Shown: piece after piece, positions 57,520 to 64,000 of the stretch
Layout of the letters: each line of letters opens with the position of its first letter
How positions within the stretch are numbered: position 1 is the first letter of the stretch
DNA from: Ananas comosus
Lineage: Eukaryota > Streptophyta > Magnoliopsida > Poales > Bromeliaceae
Length of the DNA: 64,000 nucleotides
Reading direction: 5' to 3'
NCBI RefSeq assembly: GCF_001540865.1
Contig: NC_033632.1
Coordinates: 3,931,082 to 3,995,081 of the forward strand
Translations under genes and position numbers: made by a program
The notes under the pieces: model-generated
Told to the model about the DNA's origin: nothing
Databases searched by the model: none
Seen by the model: only the letters and a program-made list of their open reading frames with translations

Positions 57520-60500
57520 ATGGATATCTGTTCCAAGCTCCGCCGAGTCGACCTCCGATCGCGCCTCCTCCCCGTCGCCTCCCCACTCCTCGGAAACCCT
57601 CGGCTCCATCCCCGGTCCCACCTCTCCTTCCGCCGAGGCACCCTCGTTCCCTCTTCCGGAACTGGAAACCCTAGGATCTCCGCTCGGTTGGCTGTGGACG
57701 CCGCGGCGGCAGAGACGGAGACGGCGACGGAGATCGATATCGAATCCCTCTTCTCCAGTAGCTCCGGCGATGGCGCCTCGAAGAAGCAGGCGAAGAAGAA
57801 GCCGAGCACGGGCGCGTCGAGCGTGTCGTCGGGGGTGCGGCTCGAGAGCATCAGCAAAAGCTTCAAAGGTGTCACCTTGCTGAAGGACGTGAGCTGGGAG
57901 GTGAAGAAGGGGGAGAAAGTAGGGTTGGTAGGCGTGAACGGGGCCGGCAAAACCACCCAACTCCGGATTATTGCCGGATTGGAGGAACCCGATTCGGGGA
58001 ACGTAATAAAGGCGAAGGAGAACATGAAGATCGCGTTTCTGAGCCAGGAATTCGAGGTGTGCCCTAGCCGGACGGTGAAGGAAGAGTTTTTGAGCGCGTT
58101 CAAGGAGGAGATGGAGATCGCGGAGCGATTGGAGAAGGTGCAGAAGGCGCTGGAGAGCGCGGTGGAGGATATGGGGCTCATGGGGAGGCTGCTGGATGAG
58201 CTGGATTTGCTGCAGAGGAGGGCGCAGGACGTGGACCTCGACGAGGTCGATGTGAAGATCAGTAAGCTGATGCCGGAATTAGGGTTCTCGCCGGAGGATT
58301 CGGAGCGGTTGGTTGCGTCGTTTAGTAGTGGGTGGCAGATGAGGATGTCACTCGGGAAGATTCTACTTCAGGTATATTCCGCATTATCCTTATCAGTTTT
58401 AATTGTATTAAAGTGAATACTATCATGTCTATTTGTTGTTGATGTTTGATTAGAATGAAATTGTTATGCAGATAGATTCCAATTTTTTGTTTAAAATAGG
58501 CTAAGTTGCTGAAATATCCAACTGTAATTATCATATATATTTTTTTCCATCTTAGGATGATTACAAATACTTACATCCATACAAACAAACACTCTATAAA
58601 GCTGAAAACATATGGAAGCTGAAAATTGGTTCATCTTGGGATGATTACCCAACTTTTTTAAGTTTAAGTTTTGCTACCTAACCTTTCAGTTCGGTGATTC
58701 GGTTGATTGGTATGTTGCTGCATTGAGCTACAAGATTTACTTTGCCTCCTTTGTCGGTGTTATGTCAGACGACATCCATCACTTAACTCATTGGACAATG
58801 GGATAAATGTAGTTTTACCATTTTAGAGATGTCGATGTGAAAATCACGATGTTGGTAGATGGTTTCCCTGGTACAAACTTACTAGAAGTATGTATTTGAT
58901 TTAGACTGTAGGTTTAAGTCGCTCATTTTCTGCTTGGCATTGTTATCTTTTATTTATTCTTCATTCTGTGTCCATTCGTCGATTTATCAGTTAGTATTAT
59001 TTGCCTATTGTTTGGTTCGAAGAATGGGGCATAATATAAGCTGACATTTGCAGGATCCGGATTTGCTGCTGCTTGATGAACCGACGAACCATCTCGATTT
59101 AGACACGATTGAGTGGTTAGAAGGGTATCTGAACAAGCAAGACGTTCCGATGGTTATCATATCTCACGACAGGGCTTTTCTCGATCAACTATGCACCAAA
59201 ATCGTAGAAACCGATATGGGGGTATCAAGGACTTTTATGGGTAACTATTCGGAGTATGTCCTTCAAAAAGCAGCATGGGTAGAAGCCCAGAATGCAGCTT
59301 GGGAGAAGCAGCAGAAGGAGATTGAACATACTAAAGAGCTAATAAACAGATTGGGAGCCGGTGTTAATTCTGGGCGAGCTTCTAGTGAGGAAAAGGTTAT
59401 TATTGTGTTTCTGGAAAATTAAGCCTACTTCTTTTTAGACGAATTTGTTGTGTTATAACTAGTAAAGTCATAGTATCAGACTTCTCTATTCTTCTCATTG
59501 TTAAATAGTTTGCAAATAGCATTTTTTCAAAAAACAAAGATGTAAATATGTACAATATATATTTTGGCAAATAAAACCTTTAGACGTAGAGTTTGTACCT
59601 CAAAACTTGGGGTGAAGATATGCCAAATGAGCCCTTACTAGTTATTAATTGTTGTAATTTGATTTATATTTGTTGGTTCTATCCTAAACTTATTGTAATT
59701 TACAGAAATTGGAGAGGCTTCAAGAAGAAGGAAAAATCGAGAAACCTTTCCAAAGGAAGCAATTAAAGATCAGATTTCCCGAGCGTGGAAGAAGTGGTAG
59801 AACAGTATTAATGATGAAGAATCTTGAATTCGGGTACGGTGATAAGGTCAGTATATTTAGTACATGTAAAAGGTTCTTTTCTGGAACATAACTTTGAAAA
59901 TGGATGCATACATTTTAATTCTTTTTCACTTAAAAGCAGCACATGCTACTCACTTCTCACAGAAATTGCTAATTCGTGCCTTTGAAATGCACTGCCAGGT
60001 GTTGTTTAAGAAGGCAAATCTTTTAGTTGAAAGAGGTGAGAAGATAGCCATTATTGGTCCAAATGGATGCGGAAAGAGTACATTGCTTAAACTTGCCATG
60101 GGTTTGGAGAAGCCTCGTGCTGGTGAAGTTTTACTTGGGGAGCATAATGTATTGCCGAACTATTTTGAGCAGAACCAGGTATCTTAAATTTGGTTAGGTG
60201 CATATCTTTTTCTTTTATGATGTTAAGTTTTATATTCATCGGCACACAGGCTACACGTCTAATGTCTTGCTAGTGGATGTTTGTTATTCTTATGCTGCTA
60301 AGGCCTTGTTTGGTCCCACATTGAGCTTTTGCAAACATGCTATTTAAGCAGAGTTTTTCGAAGAAGCACTATAAGCTCTTTTTAGTTTTGTATTATTTGG
60401 CACGGCAACAACTGTGGACTTTCGGCTTAACAAGTGCCACATTTTTTTCTTCCTTGAGTAGGCAAGCCGTTCCGAAGCCAAATGGATTATAATTTGCACC

Positions 60501-62054
60501 AAGGAAAAAAATTTGTTTTCCTATAGATGCATGGATGATTCTTTGAGTTATGTGATCCTGTTCCCTTTAGAGTTGAGTAGTCCTCTTTCTTTATGTGATG
60601 TAAACCTGTATATATTTAGGATCAAATCATCTGCTCTATAGCTATTTATTTACAGTGCTTAAATTGTGAATTTTTCTTACATTACTTTGCCTTTTATAGT
60701 AATCGAGCATTGCAATTCTGGTTTCAGGCAGAGGCACTTGATTTGGAGAAAACGGTGCTGGAAACAGTTGAAGAAGCTGCGGAAGATTGGAGGATCGACG
60801 ATATTAAAGGTCTCCTTGGCCGCTGTAACTTTAAGGCCGACATGCTAGATAGAAAAGTCGCACTTTTAAGTGGTGGAGAGAAGGTAAGGAAATAGTTACC
60901 TATAATTCATCTTTCCCTTTTTTTTTCCTTGGGTTCCATCAAATATTTGTTCTGTGCCAATGTGTTTATCATTTTCTGTAAAGTAATGAAACCGTTCCTC
61001 TTAAAGAAATCTTTTTCTATTACAAGACCAATTCCCTTACTTAACAGAAAGTTATTTTCTTCCGATGGGAACATATTGAAGCCTCTTTATGACACACTAG
61101 CTTAATCTAACATATATTGCGTACAGGCACGACTAGCATTTTGCAAATTCATGGTGAAGCCATCTACCTTGTTGGTGTTGGATGAACCGACCAACCATTT
61201 GGATATCCCTTCAAAAGAGATGCTAGAGGTAATACACTCATTTTAATTCAGTATCTGAGCAGCTTTATGTTTATGTATTAGGTTTATTGCACGCAATTGA
61301 AGCTTTGGATTTCTTTGGAAACTTTTTGATGTTTAACAGGAGGCTATACAAGAGTATAAGGGCACCGTCATTACTGTTTCTCATGATCGGTACTTCATAA
61401 GGCAAATAGTAAATAGAGTAGTGGAGGTGAAAGATAAAACCCTACAAGACTATGCAGGCGATTACAAGGTAAGCCGTGTACCACAAGTATAATTATAAAC
61501 ATGTGCTTTTCTTGTGACAATCTTTCCCCTCATTTGAAATATTTGAAGGATCTTAAGATGAAATTCCCACTATGACTACTCTTTAATGTAAAACAAATTT
61601 TTATCCACTTAGTTACTATAATTTTGGTGTATCAATCCACATCTAAGTATAATACCACACAATTTTACTCTGAAATTAGATTACACTATTAGTCGATAAC
61701 GTTACTAATATCGGAGGATCTCTTTTTGATCATTTGAACAGTATTACCTTGAAAAGAACCTTGAAGCTAGAGAAAGAGAACTTGAGCGCGAGGCTGAGCT
61801 CGAGGAAAAAGCTCCCAAAGTGAAGGCAAAATCTAAGATGTCAAAGGTGATTACTACTTTTTGAATGGTTCTCTTCCTTTTCCTTTCTCTCTAATTTCAT
61901 TTTGTATTTTTGTGCCCTTTTCCCCTTACATCTTCTAATAAAGTGGGCTTTAAATTAGGAGGAGAAAGAAGTCAGGAAGAAGCAGAAAATGATGGCTTTT
62001 CAACAAGCAAAGTCAAAGTCGAAAGCATTGAAGAACGCAAAGCGATGGAAATGA
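57520..62054 (+). CDS. ABCF5: ABC transporter F family member 5-type ATPase, plastid-targeted, 700 aa
   Basis: Nine exons (57520-58371, 59054-59395, 59706-59846, 59999-60178, 60728-60883, 61127-61228, 61340-61468, 61742-61846, 61959-62054), all phase 0, encode 700 residues; the Arabidopsis protein is slightly shorter. The first 65 residues are rich in Arg, Ser, Leu and Pro with few acidic residues, suggesting a plastid transit peptide. NBD1 has Walker A GVNGAGKTT (138-146), signature FSSGWQ and Walker B LLLLDEPTNHLD from exon 2, with SHDR as switch. A linker (RASSEEKKLERLQEE) follows. NBD2 has GPNGCGKST (465-473), LSGGEK (552-557) and a second LDEPTNHLD. The Lys-rich tail ends SKALKNAKRWK. 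It has no membrane segments. ABC-F proteins act on ribosomes in translation; the plastid ribosome role is inferred from family and transit peptide. Intron 4 contains a partial MITE (CTTGTTTGGTCCCAC, near 60307). An F2 element lies upstream. Confidence 0.95.
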
Positions 62055-62977
62055 GCAGTACCGTCCATGATTTAGTGTAAATCGAAGATCGACAGTGTAA
62101 TTAACGATCAAAGGGCTTAAAATCATTGTACATAATAGAGACAGAAGCTAATGAAAACATAATTTATTTTACATTATTTTAAGATCGTTTTTCAAATGAT
62201 ACACAACACACATGCTTCTGCTACTGTACATTGGTTATTTAGTAGTATTACAATTTCACCTCTACATGACATATTGTGTAAAATTGCAAAAAAGGCCCTG
62301 TAGTGTCATGCAGTTCAACATTAAACTTGATTACATTTTAGGGTTTGAATCGGGCTTTGATCCGCATTTAAGTGATGTGTTTGGGTTGAGCTTTTCGTTG
62401 GAAGTTTATCTCAATATGTGAAGTGACTCTGACTTGATTCGAATCTTGGTTTTTGATCTTTTGAGCTTTTGCCGTGTCGGCAATTCATTAAATATGGTTT
62501 CATATGGCTTATTCTTGAGTTGGAAAATGTATCTCCAATATGTATGTACTCTATCCAGTCAATTTGCATCAAGTTGTTACCAGAATCTCCACTCTCTTTC
62601 TGTCCAAAGTGTTACTTTCTTATTATTTATAATTGTTAATTAAGTATAGACCGCGAACCGGCATGTTGATGTAAGACTAGTTTCCATTTGTTTCGAAACC
62701 TGAGATTCCTATATCATTGTTTTTCATGTAAAATACTATGGCTTGTATTATATTTGGTTTTGACTTTTTATTATTCTTTCAGAAATGTGTACTCTCTCTG
62801 TTAATAACTTTGGGGATTTCTATGTAGGAAGTCAGAGCCTGAATCTCTCTCTACAGGTTGGTTGATCAATTGAGCCTTTGATTTTCTATGTTGCAGTCCC
62901 TGAAGTCATTTACAGAGAGAGAGATTACCACAAAGGATTGACTCCTTTGTTCACTCTCATTCAATTTTTCTGAAAGG
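62055..62977. other. Spacer between ABCF5-type gene and SBH-type locus
   Basis: Holds the 3' untranslated region of the ABCF5-type gene and the upstream region of the SBH-type locus. No other gene or element recognised. Confidence 0.5.
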
Positions 62978-63909
62978 ATGGTGTTTTGGGAAGGGTACAT
63001 CAGTGACGAGATGATGGGCACGATCGCCGTGCGTGTACTGGGTCCACCGTGGCGCATACGAGCTCCTCTTTCTATTGCAGTTGCCAGTTGCTGTTGCTGG
63101 AGCGCTTTCGGCTCCACACGCAGCGAGAAGAAGAGGAGAAGAACTTGGTGCAGTTGCCGGAGGTGGCGAAGGGTGTTCTCTTGCAGCAGCTTTTTCAAGC
63201 AATAGTTGTGCAGCTTCTCTTTTCTGTAAGAATCAAATCTTTTAGTACTCACAATTGTTTTACATGCATGTTTATTTATGTATAATAGTAATGCATACTT
63301 GTTTTTGTAGTCGTGATCTTGCAATCTTAAATATGCTTTTATTTGCTTATTGCAGCTAACTTCTGGATCTAGTCCAACTAAGGAAGTACCCCAACCCCCC
63401 AATTCTCGCCCAACTCGTCCGATTCTTCGTTGCGATGCTCGCAATGGACGCGTGGCAGTACTGCATCCACCGATACATGCACGAGAACAAGCTCTTGTAC
63501 CGCCACAATCCACTCCTGCCACCACCGTCTGATCGTTACCTACGCGGTCGGCGCCCTCTACAACCATCTGCTAGAGGGACTCTTCGTAGACACCTTAGGG
63601 GGAGCCATATCTTTCCTCGTGTCGGGGATGACGCTGAGGACGGCTGTGTACTTCTTTTGCTTCTCGACGATCAAGACCGTCGATGACCACTGCAGCATGC
63701 TGCTGCCTGGAAATCTCTTCCACATTTTCTTCGAGAACGGTTCTGCTTACCACGATATCCATCACTCGCTCCGGGGGTCCAGGTACAATTACTCGCAACC
63801 GTTCTTTCTGTTCTGGGACAAGGTGATGGGGACTCACATGCCCTACACGCTAGTCGACCGAGAGGGCAGCGGCGGTTTCGAGGCGAGGCCGTCGAAAATG
63901 ACTAGCTAG
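62978..63909 (+). pseudogene. Sphinganine C4-monooxygenase-like (SBH-type) locus with four frameshifts
   Basis: The protein pieces match a sphingoid-base C4-hydroxylase, an ER di-iron enzyme of the fatty acid hydroxylase superfamily that makes phytosphingosine. Exon 1 (62978-63225) starts MVFWEGYISDEMMGTIA, then changes frame to VYWVHRGAYELLF (from 63033), then again to LERFRLHTQREEEEKNLV and VAKGVLLQQLFQAIV. A GT donor at 63226 and AG acceptor at 63354-63355 define a 130-bp intron. Exon 2 starts LTSGSSPTKEV. It changes frame at a C6 run (63395-63400) to reach MLAMDAWQYCIHRYMHENK, and once more at AA (63507-63508) to reach IHSCHHRLIV. The rest is open to TAG at 63907-63909. All three His boxes survive in pieces: HRYMH, HSCHH (usually HSQHH) and HDIHH. 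The changes may be real decay or base-calling errors. Confidence 0.8.
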
Positions 63910-64000
63910 CTCAAGTTCTTGGATCACTATGCGGATTTCGATTGTTCAAAGTGAATTACAATGTTAAGTTGTGTTCAAGGCCAAGTAGAGGACCTGATGT

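Noticed and set aside
58300..58371. Odd ABC signature FSSGWQ in NBD1 of the ABCF5-type protein in place of LSGGQ
   Set aside because: From what I know of plant ABCF5 proteins this variant is normal for the family, so it is not a defect.
62866..63567. 233-residue minus-strand ORF opposite the SBH-type locus
   Set aside because: It is the antisense shadow of a conserved plus-strand coding region and has no family features of its own.

Overview
The window is nuclear DNA of a flowering plant. The evidence is spliced genes with GT-AG introns, a PRE/ILI HLH gene, a class I HD-Zip gene, an RLCK-VII kinase, a plastid-type ABCF5 gene, and a very dense load of plant transposons and (TA)n/(GA)n microsatellites. 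The gene repertoire and the GC-rich first exons suit a monocot, but the species cannot be fixed from sequence alone. The window contains two long N gaps (27763-28652 and 29668-30239) and single Ns at 3714, 9283 and 41384, so it is a draft assembly.

Layout of genes, all on the plus strand: (1) a PRE/ILI-type non-DNA-binding HLH gene, 4017-4533, two exons, 92 aa; (2) a class I HD-Zip factor of the ATHB13/HAT7 type, 23185-25021, three exons, 295 aa, with a possible 7-codon upstream ORF; (3) a receptor-like cytoplasmic kinase of subfamily VII (PBL/APK1 type), 50473-54013, six exons, about 422 aa; (4) an ABCF5-type plastid ABC-F ATPase, 57520-62054, nine exons, 700 aa; (5) a sphingoid-base C4-hydroxylase (SBH-type) locus, 62978-63909, that keeps all three His boxes but needs four reading-frame changes. 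A 60-residue fragment of a short-chain dehydrogenase (39127-39366, minus) and a GC-rich unidentified coding fragment (from 28653) are gene debris. These genes are unrelated neighbours and form no pathway.

The rest is a transposon landscape. At 10.5-15.6 kb, MITE-like elements with long inverted arms sit end to end in (TA)n/(GA)n tracts, and one stretch (11.6-12.4 kb) looks like an error-rich repeat of the preceding 0.8 kb. Four recurrent inverted-repeat families are called F1 to F4 below. F1 has a TTCGAATCGACGATCGGCTC core and a liking for TA microsatellites. F2 starts GGGTTAATTGCATAC, has five copies, and one copy carries the dehydrogenase fragment. F3 starts GGGTAAATTACACTTTTGG and one copy has a perfect 9-bp target duplication. 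F4 has two copies, one split by a solo LTR. There are also a solo LTR with a perfect 5-bp target duplication (5731-6400), a TRIM with primer-binding site and perfect 5-bp duplication (44978-45484), a non-autonomous Helitron (33426-34293), and a LINE 3' end (17277-17597) and SINE (42811-42977) that share their 3' tail.

The most unusual structure is a 4.4-kb Mutator-like element (45783-50155). It has about 0.65-kb inverted ends packed with a 25-bp palindrome (AAGACGGTGAA/TTCACCGTCTT) and carries broken transposase pieces without a catalytic domain. A diverged relative bearing the same palindromes lies in an intron of the kinase gene, ending 25 bp before a splice acceptor.
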